Source of the DNA: Deltaproteobacteria bacterium
GTDB lineage: Bacteria > Desulfobacterota > Syntrophobacteria > BM002
Length of the DNA: 32,796 nucleotides
Reading direction: 5' to 3'
Assembly: GCA_020353155.1 (NCBI GenBank)
Contig: CP070689.1
Span: forward strand, 2,549,189 to 2,581,984
Shown here: one piece after another, positions 12,853-20,353 of the stretch
How positions within the stretch are numbered: position 1 is the stretch's first letter
How the letters are laid out: every line of letters begins with the position of its first letter
Notes under the pieces: model-generated
The model's input: only the letters and a program-made list of their open reading frames with translations
Database searches by the model: none
What the model was told of the DNA's origin: nothing
Position numbers and translations under genes: made by a program

Positions 12853-15429
12853 ATGATGGTTTATAGAGACAAAAGTAAAGAAGAGCTTGCCAAAGATTTG
12901 AATGAGCTTCTTGAAATGTTACGTAATATTGAGCTCGAACGCTATGAGCTTGAAAAGACACTGGGTGAGAGCCTAAGACGGTATCGTGCCATCGTCGAGG
13001 ATCAAACAGAGCTTATTTGTCGTTTTCGCCCTGATTTTAAACTTACCTTTGTCAATGAGGCTTACTGCAGGTTCTTCAATAAGAAACGTGAGGATTTGCT
13101 TGGCTTTAGTTTCATGCCATTGATTCCCCCTGAGGATACAAAAAAAGTAAGAGCGCATTTCGATTCACTCGGGCCAGAAAACCCTGTAGCCACGCACGAA
13201 CACCAAGTCATAGCGCCAAATGGTGAGATCCGTTGGCAGCAATGGACTAACCGGGCGATATTTGATGATGAGGACCGCATAATCGAATTTCAATCAGTGG
13301 GTCGCGACAATACAGATCGCAAGCGCGCCGAGGTGGCCCTTCAGCAGAGTGAAGAGAGGTTTCGTAGCCTGGTCGAAAATAGCACTGACTGGTTTTGGGC
13401 AGTAGATGAAAACGCCGTTTATACCTACTCTAGTCCAAAGATACGCGACCTCTTAGGCTACGAGGCAGAGGAGGTCTTAGGGAAAACTCCCTTCTCCCTT
13501 ATGCCCCCCGATGAGGCCGATAGGGTTGCTGATATTTTTGCCTCTTATGCTAAATCCCGCAGACCTTTCAAACTCCTTGAAAATACAAATGTCCATAAAG
13601 ATGGCCATCTCGTAGTACTGGAAACTAGCGGAATTCCTATCTTTGATGCCGAGGGAGTATTCCTTGGTTATAGAGGTATTGACCGGGATATTACTGAACG
13701 CAAGCAAGCCGAAGAGGAGCTGCGACGAGCTCATGCCGACATGGAGAAGAAAGTCGAGGAGCGCACCAGAGATCTGCTGGAAGTTAACGAGCAACTTAGG
13801 CGAGAGATAAAGAATCGTAAACGTGAGAAGATTAGACGCAGGGAGAGCGAAGCCTACATGGAAGCTATATTGAATGCTGCACCGGTAGGCATCGGCCTGG
13901 TCAAAAATCGCGTACTTGTTTGGGTGAGTCATCGAATGACCGAAATGCTGGGATATTCTGTAGATGAGCTGGTAGGAAAGAGTGCCAGGATCGCGTATGA
14001 AAGCGAAGAAGAGTTTGACCGCGTTGGGAGGGTTAAATACCAAGAGATTAATGAGCGTGGCATTGGTTTAGTAGAAACGCGTTTCAAAAGTAAAAAAGGC
14101 AGCGTAATTGATGTTTTGTTGTGTTCGTCGGCTCTCGATCATGGAGACCTTTCGAGAGGGGTAATTTTCACGGTACGCGACATTACTGAGCAAAAGCGGG
14201 CGGAGCAGGCATTGAGGGAGAGCGAAGAAAAGTACCGAAAGCTGGTTGAAACTTCTATTGATGGCATAGCCATAGTACAGGGAACCGAGGTCAAATTCGC
14301 CAACCAGGCCTTGCTGAATATGTATGGCGTCTCTAAGGCAGAGGAGGTTGTAGGCCACAATTTTACCGAGTTTGTATCCCACCAGCATCGAGACCTCTTG
14401 TTGCAAAGAGGTCTGGACAGAGAGAGCGGAAAAGGTGCGCCCAATCGTTACGAGTTCAAGGCATTGAGGCAGGACGGAACTGAGTTCGATGCTGAGATCT
14501 CTGTCAACCCTATTTCCCATCAGGGAAAACCCGCTCGGCAGGCTTTTTTGAGAGACGTTACCGCACGCAAGCGAGGAGAAAGATATTTACGAGAGAGTGA
14601 GCAGAAGTACAGGCTACTGGTGGAGAATCTACCGAGCATTGTCTACAAAGGATACAAAGACTGGTCTGTAGATTTTGTTGATGAAAAAATTGAAGCATTG
14701 ACCGGCTATAGTATGAAAGAATTTAATTCCCGGAAGATGAAATGGTCTGACTTGATTGTTAAAGAAGACCTCGCCGGTGTGAGGGAATCATTCATTAAGG
14801 CATTGAAGAACGACAAATCTTATACAAGGGAATACAGGATCAAGACCAAGTGGGCGCATATCCTCTGGATACATGAAAGGGCAATGATACTATGTGACCA
14901 GAAGGGGGAGATCGACTATGTGAGCGGGGTCTTTTTCGACGTTACCGAGCAAAAAAAGGCACAGGAAGCACTTCGTAAAAGAGAAGCTGAACTCGCGGAA
15001 CAATCGCGCCACCTTGAGGAAGTCAACGCCGCACTAAAGGTTTTGTTAAAACGGAGAGAGGAAGACAAGAATGATCTCGAGGAAAAGGTTCTCGCCAATG
15101 TCAAGGAACTGGTGTTGCCTTATGTTGAAAAGCTAAAGAACAGTAGGTTGCGTTCCGATCAAATGACCCTGGTTGGCATTCTAGAATCAAACATGCAAGA
15201 GATTTCCTCTCCCTTTGTGACCAAGTTGTCATCGAGGTTCCTGGGTCTTACTCCCGCCGAGATTCAGGTTGCCAGCCTGATCAAGGATGGCAAAACTTCT
15301 AAAGAAATTGCAACCTTACTGCATACGTCGGAAAACACCATCCGGTCTCACAGATTCCACATTAGAAGCAAACTAGACCTAAAGAACAAGAAGGTCAATC
15401 TCAGATCCTATCTTAGGTCCCTCCAATAG
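12853..15429 (+). CDS. Multi-PAS sensor with C-terminal LuxR-type DNA-binding domain
   Basis: An 858-residue cytoplasmic protein with no transmembrane segment. A short coiled coil (about 5-45) is followed by five PAS/PAC repeats, each ending in a variant of RDITERKRAE, at roughly 45-160, 168-287, 335-455, 463-578 and 588-707. A long coiled coil separates repeats two and three, another follows repeat five (710-760). The last 65 residues are a LuxR/GerE helix-turn-helix (GLTPAEIQVASLIKDGKTSKEIATLLHTSENTIRSHRFHI). There is no kinase, receiver or cyclase domain, so sensing and DNA binding are in one polypeptide. Two ATGs (12853, 12856) are possible; TGAGGA favours the second by spacing. Heme, flavin or other ligands of the PAS domains cannot be told. 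Confidence 0.92.
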   Translation: MMVYRDKSKEELAKDLNELLEMLRNIELERYELEKTLGESLRRYRAIVEDQTELICRFRPDFKLTFVNEAYCRFFNKKREDLLGFSFMPLIPPEDTKKVRAHFDSLGPENPVATHEHQVIAPNGEIRWQQWTNRAIFDDEDRIIEFQSVGRDNTDRKRAEVALQQSEERFRSLVENSTDWFWAVDENAVYTYSSPKIRDLLGYEAEEVLGKTPFSLMPPDEADRVADIFASYAKSRRPFKLLENTNVHKDGHLVVLETSGIPIFDAEGVFLGYRGIDRDITERKQAEEELRRAHADMEKKVEERTRDLLEVNEQLRREIKNRKREKIRRRESEAYMEAILNAAPVGIGLVKNRVLVWVSHRMTEMLGYSVDELVGKSARIAYESEEEFDRVGRVKYQEINERGIGLVETRFKSKKGSVIDVLLCSSALDHGDLSRGVIFTVRDITEQKRAEQALRESEEKYRKLVETSIDGIAIVQGTEVKFANQALLNMYGVSKAEEVVGHNFTEFVSHQHRDLLLQRGLDRESGKGAPNRYEFKALRQDGTEFDAEISVNPISHQGKPARQAFLRDVTARKRGERYLRESEQKYRLLVENLPSIVYKGYKDWSVDFVDEKIEALTGYSMKEFNSRKMKWSDLIVKEDLAGVRESFIKALKNDKSYTREYRIKTKWAHILWIHERAMILCDQKGEIDYVSGVFFDVTEQKKAQEALRKREAELAEQSRHLEEVNAALKVLLKRREEDKNDLEEKVLANVKELVLPYVEKLKNSRLRSDQMTLVGILESNMQEISSPFVTKLSSRFLGLTPAEIQVASLIKDGKTSKEIATLLHTSENTIRSHRFHIRSKLDLKNKKVNLRSYLRSLQ

Positions 15430-15605
15430 TAGTGATTTTTAATCACTCATTTGTACTTATATTTACTGCATTATTTTTTTCCAATTCACCGCTCAAATCC
15501 TTATAATAGTGTAAAGATAGATTAGAAGGCGCTTTTCAGTTATTGCATTTTGGATAGCTCCAAAATGGTGGCGTTTTAAAAGCTGGGCTATGGAGGGCTC
15601 AAGCC

Positions 15606-15860
15606 ATGAGAAAAGCAGAGGAAAAATATCCTTTAAGAGATGTCCAGCAAATGACGGACAGAGTGATGATCGATCTATTCAAACAAAAAATAAATGATAT
15701 GCAACGATCTCCAAGTCATTTGCAGGGTAATTGGTCTGAAGTTGATGATCTCTTGAAAACTCATTTCGGTAAAATCAGCCGCATTATGAACCAAAACAGG
15801 GATACTCTGCTGGAACTTTATAAGACTGCCATCAAAGAATTAGAGCAGTCGCCAGTTTAG
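15606..15860 (+). CDS. Small hypothetical protein
   Basis: An 84-residue, charged, probably all-helical protein (DVQQMTDRVMIDLFKQKINDMQRS, then LLKTHFGKISRIMNQNRDTLLELYKTAIKEL). I do not recognise it. It has no cysteine, no signal peptide and no membrane segment. A ribosome site (GGAGGG) lies about 9 nt before the ATG, and a TATAAT at 15502-15507 could be part of a promoter, though its -35 box is poor. It is the first of six small genes that follow the PAS-LuxR regulator on the same strand. A regulator-binding or stress role would be a guess. Confidence 0.6.
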   Translation: MRKAEEKYPLRDVQQMTDRVMIDLFKQKINDMQRSPSHLQGNWSEVDDLLKTHFGKISRIMNQNRDTLLELYKTAIKELEQSPV

Positions 15861-15915
15861 TGCATGGCTTATTTACCCATACTTGGATGTTTGGTTGTAA
15901 AGCGGACATCAAACG

Positions 15916-16119
15916 ATGATAGCTCACAAAGCTAACACACTAGATGAGAAACAGATTAAGTTACTCGCCCTCCTCGCTGTAGGGACAGCAGAGGCGGACA
16001 TTGCAGAACAACTCTGCATTAGCACTCGAGCTGTCAGGACAGAAACAGACCATATTTTCAATAAGATTAATGCACCCAATCTCTTTCAGGCTGTTCTTTG
16101 GGCGGCTTCGAAGCTATAA
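15916..16119 (+). CDS. Stand-alone LuxR/GerE-type helix-turn-helix protein
   Basis: A 67-residue protein that is little more than a DNA-binding domain: LDEKQIKLLALLAVGTAEADIAEQLCISTRAVRTETDHIFNKI. The pattern A-x-DIA-x-x-L-x-IS-x-x-AV follows the LuxR scheme, although the usual start of the recognition helix (T-V-x-x-H) is changed to RAVRTETDHI. No sensor or receiver domain is present. The ATG has no clear ribosome site. It may be a small regulator acting with, or descended from, the C-terminal domain of the PAS protein encoded 500 bp upstream. Confidence 0.72.
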   Translation: MIAHKANTLDEKQIKLLALLAVGTAEADIAEQLCISTRAVRTETDHIFNKINAPNLFQAVLWAASKL

Positions 16120-16153
16120 GATGTAATTAGAGAGAGGCAATTTTGGTATCCCC

Positions 16154-16333
16154 ATGGGTAGAAAAATTACAATAATCTTGAAAAACGGTACAGAGTTAGC
16201 CTATAAAGATGCAAGGGTTGTAGAAGGCAACAGGACATGGATTTATCAAGTGAACAAAAATGAGCATCCGGAAGAACTGTTGGCTCTTATAGATCCTAAT
16301 CATATTAGGACCCTGTACTCAGAAGAAGACTGA
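16154..16333 (+). CDS. Small hypothetical protein (59 residues)
   Basis: A 59-residue open frame starting MGRKITIILKNGTELAYKD and ending IRTLYSEED. It reads like a small beta-strand protein (ITIILKNGTEL, ARVVEGNRTWIYQV) and ends with an acidic tail. I do not recognise a family. GAGAGG lies about 16 nt upstream, rather far for a ribosome site. Support comes from its place in a run of small genes on one strand, its sensible composition and the lack of a competing frame. Expression is unproven. Confidence 0.5.
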   Translation: MGRKITIILKNGTELAYKDARVVEGNRTWIYQVNKNEHPEELLALIDPNHIRTLYSEED

Positions 16334-16471
16334 TATTCCCTCTACCCAATCACCAGGTTTGCGTCAGCTTGAGTTCACGCTCCTTCTCCCGCGCTAACAA
16401 ATATATGTTAAGCACCGTTGGTTTCCTCCTGGTCTAACAAAGCTAGTTCACTGAGAGGAAAAGACAGTAAA

Positions 16472-16660
16472 ATGAAAACTAACTCTCAGACTCAGTGTGC
16501 CAATTGCAAAGCCACCTATCAACAGGTCGAGGAGGGTAGAAGAGAGTATTTTATCCCATGGGGACCTTACTTTCTCTGCGACATGTGCCACCGGCTAGCT
16601 ATCATGGAAAAATTGCAACCCGGAGCCAAAAAGCCATTTGAGCCTGCTAAAAAGATATAG
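16472..16660 (+). CDS. Small zinc-ribbon-like protein
   Basis: A 62-residue protein with two CxxC knuckles 32 residues apart (CANC near residue 9, CDMC near residue 41), separated by YQQVEEGRREYFIPWGPYFL. Spacing and content suggest a single zinc-binding fold. I place the start at ATG 16472, with GAGGAA upstream, because the frame before it (from GTG 16418) has no ribosome site and an unlikely composition. I do not recognise the family. It is one of three cysteine-rich small genes in this stretch. Confidence 0.62.
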   Translation: MKTNSQTQCANCKATYQQVEEGRREYFIPWGPYFLCDMCHRLAIMEKLQPGAKKPFEPAKKI

Positions 16661-16725
16661 TGATACTCACCAGATCATCCCACATGCCAGCACTCAAGAA
16701 TGAAACACGATAAAGGATGATGGAA

Positions 16726-17025
16726 ATGAGAAAACGGCACAGAACTTCCCCTGAAGACCAATTGTTTGTGCGGAAATACTGCTTTGCCAGATCCTACCCT
16801 GCAAGCGATGTACGCTGTCCATTTGCAAAAGCCAAAATAATCGTCAAACCCAACAAAATCTCCTCAGATGACCGCAAAGCTGAGGAAGTGGATGGAATAT
16901 TCCTTTGCCGATATCCAGATATAAATATGCCACTGCACGAAGCACGCTTAACTTCAGAATTGGACAAATGTCCCAACATGGAAAGAAGAAAAATGATTGA
17001 TACGCTATATGACGGAGGTGGCTGA
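16726..17025 (+). CDS. Small cysteine-containing hypothetical protein
   Basis: A 99-residue protein starting MRKRHRTSPEDQLFVRKYC. Four cysteines are widely spaced (KYC, VRC, FLC, DKC), with no CxxC pair. It contains FARSYPASDVRCPFAKAKIIV and ends YDGGG. Start choice: AAGGA lies 8 nt before ATG 16726 but overlaps the alternative ATG at 16717, so the later one is preferred. The four cysteines could hold a metal or Fe-S centre, but this is only suggested by their number. No family recognised. Confidence 0.55.
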   Translation: MRKRHRTSPEDQLFVRKYCFARSYPASDVRCPFAKAKIIVKPNKISSDDRKAEEVDGIFLCRYPDINMPLHEARLTSELDKCPNMERRKMIDTLYDGGG

Positions 17026-17124
17026 GGACATTCACTGTTTATTCATGCTTTGCTTCTAAGCAGGTTATAGATTCTTCGAAAACATCAGACATCAATTGGA
17101 CGATGGATTACCTGGCGGCATAGT

Positions 17125-17331
17125 ATGACCTTTCAAGATCGACTTTGCGACGAGTGTAAAACCAACGGCGGGAACATTTATAAAGTTTGTAGTGACTGCG
17201 GCCTTACTATCTGTATTTACTGCCTTTCCCCTTCATCTTGGACCATAAAGGACCTTCCCTCTGATTGTCCTCAATGTAATAGCGAAAAGTTCCTGATAGT
17301 TGATCAGTCCCCTCCCTTTTTAATTCCCTAG
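17125..17331 (+). CDS. Small cysteine-rich zinc-binding protein
   Basis: A 68-residue protein with eight cysteines: CDEC near residue 8, CSDC near 22, C-IYC near 30 and CPQC near 48. The pairwise spacing is that of a treble-clef or RING/B-box-like domain with two zinc sites, comparable to small domains used for protein contacts. The C-terminus ends LIVDQSPPFLIP. The ATG has no strong ribosome site. Its TAG stop codon is the first three bases of the palindromic element that follows, so the natural C-terminus may have been changed by insertion of that element. Confidence 0.6.
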   Translation: MTFQDRLCDECKTNGGNIYKVCSDCGLTICIYCLSPSSWTIKDLPSDCPQCNSEKFLIVDQSPPFLIP

Positions 17332-17512
17332 CCCGCATATTTCATTAATAACTTACTGCGACCACGGATATGGTCGTCCTTCCGTGCGTCCTCGGGTGTC
17401 AGCCCCTGCGACGTACCATTCAGGTACGCCTCGGGACCGACATCCTGCGGTTGCCCGGTGGCCCGACCATCTTCGTGGTCTCGCGACACTTATTCATGAA
17501 ATATCCGGGCTA
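17329..17512. repeat. 184-bp palindromic element with 23-bp terminal inverted repeats
   Basis: The ends pair over 23 bp with two mismatches (TAGCCCGCATATTTCAT... on the left, ...ATGAAATATCCGGGCTA on the right). Inside, GCGACCACGG-ATATGGTCG pairs with CGACCATCTTCGTGGTCTCGC, and the centre is a hairpin CGTACC-ATTCA-GGTACG (about 17411-17427). The whole unit is one imperfect palindrome without a coding frame of its own. This fits a MITE-like non-autonomous element or a repeat that forms a long RNA hairpin. Its first three bases are the stop codon of the preceding gene. Confidence 0.8.
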
Positions 17513-17730
17513 GCCCTGTCTATTGCTATTCATTTTACCCCTCCAAACCACCACTCATTAAAATTGGTTGTCACAAACGAAGTGTGCTAATGAGGGTGAA
17601 ATATTCCTAAAATCAAGTTTACACTTCGTGGTCGTCTCATGTTATATGATGGCAATTAGATGCGCGAGAGCCTGGTTGCACTGATGAATACTGTCTCCAA
17701 GCTTGGCGAATAAATGGTCGAGATGGTCCA
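17332..17730. other. 399-bp gap between the zinc protein and the antiporter
   Basis: It holds the palindromic element (to 17512) and then 218 bp with no gene that I can see. In the latter part a 9-bp perfect inverted repeat, ACGAAGTGT (17577-17585) and ACACTTCGT (17621-17629), encloses 35 bp and could be a regulatory site. No convincing promoter was found. Confidence 0.45.
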
Positions 17731-18660
17731 ATGGTTGTTATCCTTTTGTCAATCTGCCTGGGCATAGCAGGACTGGCTTTTGGCGCCGACCGCTTTGTTG
17801 GGGCAGCAGCACATCTTGCGACCCGTTTGGGGGTCTCACCACTGTTTGTCGGCCTCACCATAGTGTCTGTGGGGACTTCATTTCCCGAGCTCTTGGTTTC
17901 CACCACAGCGGTGCTGGGCGGACATCCCGCAATGGGTCTCGGGAACGTACTGGGAAGTAATATCGCCAATGTATTTCTGGTTCTCGGGCTTTCGTCCCTA
18001 TTGCAGCCGGTCAAAGTGGAATCGGAGGTTGTCGGCCGAGACTACTCGGCGCTGCTTTTGGCCACAGTAACAGCGTGGCTTATGGCCAGCAACGGAGTTT
18101 TGAGCCGCTTAGAAGGTATTATTCTCCTCGCAGGCCTGATAGTCTATTATGGCGCAACCCTCAGATCAGCCAGAGGGAGTGGAGATTCGAAGTTAAGCGG
18201 TGCAACCATTAAGGATGATCCTCTCCCGAGAAAACCTCTTTATCGTCCCTTGGCACAGCTGGTTGTCGGCCTCGTTATGCTCCTCGTCGGAAGTCGCTTG
18301 ATCATCTGGGGCGGCGTCGGGCTCGCCCAAGCCATGGGTGTTAGTGAGCTAGTGATCGGGCTAACCTTGTTAGCAGTGGGAACCAGTCTTCCGGAATTGG
18401 CTACTACTCTGACGGGGATAATTAAAAAGCAAGACGCCATTGCTGTGGGAAACGTGGTTGGTTCCAACATGTTCAATACCCTCGCCGTACTGGGTACTGT
18501 CTCGATGCTCCGCCCGCTGCCGATTACTTCCGAGAACTTCACTCGTGATATGCCGGTGATGCTTCTAGCTGTCTTGGTTCTCTGGCCTGTTTCCTGGTCT
18601 CGACGCAAAGGGCGGGGACGGGTAAATCGTTTCGAGGGTGGTATTCTCTTGCTGTTGTAG
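17731..18660 (+). CDS. Calcium/sodium antiporter, CaCA family (YrbG-like), possibly cut short by TAG
   Basis: A 309-residue membrane protein with the two inverted alpha repeats of the family: VGLTIVSVGTSFPELLVSTTA with GNVLGSNIANVFLVLG in the first half, and IGLTLLAVGTSLPELATTLTG with GNVVGSNMFNTLAVLG in the second. About ten helices are visible. It exchanges Na+ or H+ for Ca2+ across the inner membrane. The last helix is interrupted: the protein ends NRFEGGILLLL at a TAG (18658-18660), but the same frame continues with GAYLYLLAVRS to TGA 18694-18696, the expected remainder of the final helix. A clear ribosome site before ATG 17731 is lacking. Confidence 0.9.
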   Translation: MVVILLSICLGIAGLAFGADRFVGAAAHLATRLGVSPLFVGLTIVSVGTSFPELLVSTTAVLGGHPAMGLGNVLGSNIANVFLVLGLSSLLQPVKVESEVVGRDYSALLLATVTAWLMASNGVLSRLEGIILLAGLIVYYGATLRSARGSGDSKLSGATIKDDPLPRKPLYRPLAQLVVGLVMLLVGSRLIIWGGVGLAQAMGVSELVIGLTLLAVGTSLPELATTLTGIIKKQDAIAVGNVVGSNMFNTLAVLGTVSMLRPLPITSENFTRDMPVMLLAVLVLWPVSWSRRKGRGRVNRFEGGILLLL

Positions 18661-18742
18661 GGAGCTTACTTGTACTTGCTGGCAGTGAGAAGCTGAATTC
18701 AGCTTTCCACTTTGGCCTTTGTCTCGCGAGCTCAGGGCAAGC

Positions 18743-19084
18743 TCACGGGCGATTCTCGTGGGGACCCGGAGGAGCCAGAACGTAAAAAACCCCGCTTGAC
18801 ATATCTTCCCGAGATTTCGACAGTTCACGCAATTTGGCCATGTCACCAGACACGAGAGCTTCCTTTTTGGCTCGTGACCAGCGCTTCACTTGTGCTTCTC
18901 GCCTTCTAGCTGCCACATTGGTTTCAAATTCTTCGGAATGGACAATTGCAACTGGTGGGTCAACCTTGGTGGTTCGGCAGGCCTTGCCCTCAAAATGCTC
19001 CTGACACCGCTGATCAAGGTCTGTTGTGGCACCTATATATAGATTCCCTGACTTCAGTCTAAGAATATACAACCAGGCAGGCAT
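18743..19084 (-). CDS. GIY-YIG domain nuclease-like protein
   Basis: A 113-residue protein starting MPAWLYILRLKSGNLYIGATTDLDQRCQEH, the GIY-YIG signature in the form YIL...YIG, followed by the conserved arginine and histidine region, EEFETNVAARRREAQVKRWSRAKKEAL with the catalytic glutamate in the family position, and a short tail. Small stand-alone members of this type (UPF0213/YhbQ-like) are common; they have a nuclease fold with unclear biological role. The start at ATG 19084 is set by domain alignment, since the longer frame to 19201 reads through a dispersed repeat and gives the low-quality peptide NGPEPVEGP. Confidence 0.85.
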   Translation of the reverse strand: MPAWLYILRLKSGNLYIGATTDLDQRCQEHFEGKACRTTKVDPPVAIVHSEEFETNVAARRREAQVKRWSRAKKEALVSGDMAKLRELSKSREDMSSGVFYVLAPPGPHENRP

Positions 19085-19116
19085 ATTTGTCTGTCTCTCG
19101 GAGTGATAACTGGATG

Positions 19117-19143
19117 ATGGCCCTTCGACAGGCTCAGGGCCAT
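19117..19143. repeat. Short dispersed palindrome (CCTGAGCCTGTCGAAGG type)
   Basis: ATGGCCC-TTCGACAGGCTCA-GGGCCAT is a 7-bp inverted repeat around the core TTCGACAGGCTCA. The same core sequence is found as a scattered REP-like repeat in many bacterial genomes. It lies upstream of the GIY-YIG gene, between it and tRNA-Asn. Confidence 0.6.
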
Positions 19144-19187
19144 TTCGACGCAGTGATAAGTCAATCTGGCTGCAAGCCTTGAGCAAG

Positions 19188-19225
19188 AAAAGGGTACCCA
19201 TCGATTAATCGATGGGTACCCTTTT
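19188..19225. terminator. 38-bp perfect palindrome, terminator of tRNA-Asn
   Basis: The sequence is fully self-complementary over 38 bp, from AAAAGGGTACCCATCG to CGATGGGTACCCTTTT. It begins 11 nt downstream of the tRNA-Asn 3' end on the minus strand and ends in TTTT, as expected for an intrinsic terminator. Because it is symmetric it would work in both directions. Confidence 0.8.
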
Positions 19226-19235
19226 CGCGTCGAAA

Positions 19236-19311
19236 TGGCTCCCCGGGACGGACTCGAACCGCCGACTAAGTGGTTAACAGCCACCCGCTCTACCAGCTGA
19301 GCTACCGGGGA
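19236..19311 (-). tRNA. tRNA-Asn (GTT)
   Basis: On the minus strand: 7-bp acceptor stem TCCCCGG/CCGGGGA, D arm TAGCTCAGCTGGTAGAGC, anticodon loop CTGTTAA with anticodon GTT, T arm with GGTTCGAGTCC, discriminator G and an encoded CCA (19236-19238). Length 76 nt. It is read from asparagine codons AAC and AAU. Confidence 0.97.
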
Positions 19312-19396
19312 TTGGTTGGTAGTGAAGCCGTAAGTCTATAGCAAAGACCTATTGGTCCTGTCAACCGGAAAGAAGTTCCCTCTTTTTCCCCCTCTT

Positions 19397-20353
19397 CTAC
19401 TCCTCTGATACGCCGCAAAGTTTCAGCAGTCGGTCGTAATCCCTGTCCACTCTCTCTTGAATCATGGCAATATCTTCTTCCGTCAGATGGCTGAAGCGGC
19501 GTTGAATCTTGAGGTAGTCACTAACCGGTTTAGGCTTCTTGATCTTGCGAGATAGTCTATATTTTCCGTCTATAACCTCGTAGAGAGGGAAGATCTTGGT
19601 CTGCACCACCAGACGTGCGGTCTGAATCGAATCCTCAACAGCGCACCGCCACCCCGTGGGACAGGGAGAATAAAGATGCAGGTAAGCCGGGCCTTCCACC
19701 AGAGAGGCCTTCTTTACCTTGTTCATGAGATCAATGTAATAGGCGGGTGAACCGGTGGCCACGTAAGGAATGTCATGGGCTGCGGCGATGGCCGGCATAT
19801 TTTTCTTCCAGGTCTGCTGGCCGATGCTCTTTTTGCCTGGTGGCGATGTGGTGGTCCCAGCTCCGTAAGGAGTGCTGCTGGAGCGCTGGATACCGGTGTT
19901 CATATAGGCCTCATTGTCAAGGCAAACATAGATGAAGTTGTGTCCTCGCTCCAATGCACCCGAAAGAGCTTGAATACCAATGTCCGCAGTGCCACCATCT
20001 CCAGCAATGGCCAGGAAGGTAGTATTCTTGTCCTCTAGCCTCCCTTTTCGAATCATGGCCTTGTGCGCTGCTTCCACTCCGCTGGCCACGGCCGCAGCAT
20101 TTTCAAAGGCCACATGCAACCACGGTACCCGCCAAGCACTTTGAGGGTAGGGAGATGATATAATCTCCATACACCCAGTGGCGCTCACCACGATGACGTT
20201 GTTACCCAACGCCTTCATCACCTGGCGCAAGGCCACAACCTCGCCACATCCCTGGCAGGCCCGATGTCCCGGAGCCAGCGGTTCCTCCACCGGCAGCTTT
20301 TTCGGGGTGAATTTTTGAAAGTCTTTCAATGTCTCACTTGCTGTTTTCATCAT
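19397..20353 (-). CDS. 2-oxoacid:ferredoxin oxidoreductase 2, beta subunit (TPP-binding)
   Basis: A 318-residue TPP subunit with cysteines 33 and 36 (RACQGCGE), 61 (ATGCMEI) and 231 (YSPCPTGW) for the proximal Fe-S cluster, the TPP motif GDGGTADIG (118-126) and [14 protein letters not shown]. It shares large segments with the beta subunit at 9650-10537 but has an N-terminal extension and a longer C-terminus. ATG 20353 overlaps the alpha stop by 4 nt (ATGA); a second ATG follows at 20350. It is the last gene of the gamma-delta-alpha-beta operon, and tRNA-Asn follows 85 bp further on. The arrangement is that of four-subunit pyruvate:ferredoxin oxidoreductases, but pyruvate specificity is inferred only. 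Confidence 0.94.
   Translation of the reverse strand: MMKTASETLKDFQKFTPKKLPVEEPLAPGHRACQGCGEVVALRQVMKALGNNVIVVSATGCMEIISSPYPQSAWRVPWLHVAFENAAAVASGVEAAHKAMIRKGRLEDKNTTFLAIAGDGGTADIGIQALSGALERGHNFIYVCLDNEAYMNTGIQRSSSTPYGAGTTTSPPGKKSIGQQTWKKNMPAIAAAHDIPYVATGSPAYYIDLMNKVKKASLVEGPAYLHLYSPCPTGWRCAVEDSIQTARLVVQTKIFPLYEVIDGKYRLSRKIKKPKPVSDYLKIQRRFSHLTEEDIAMIQERVDRDYDRLLKLCGVSEE

Noticed and set aside
13477..14043. 188-codon minus-strand frame inside the PAS protein gene
   Set aside because: It is antisense to well-formed PAS domains and has no ribosome site or family resemblance.
17384..17590. 68-codon plus-strand frame over the palindromic element
   Set aside because: It lies across the 184-bp palindrome, has no ribosome site and its composition follows the repeat.
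19084..19201. Longer start for the GIY-YIG protein
   Set aside because: The extension is translated from a dispersed palindromic repeat (19117-19143) and the terminator region, and the domain begins at the ATG at 19084.
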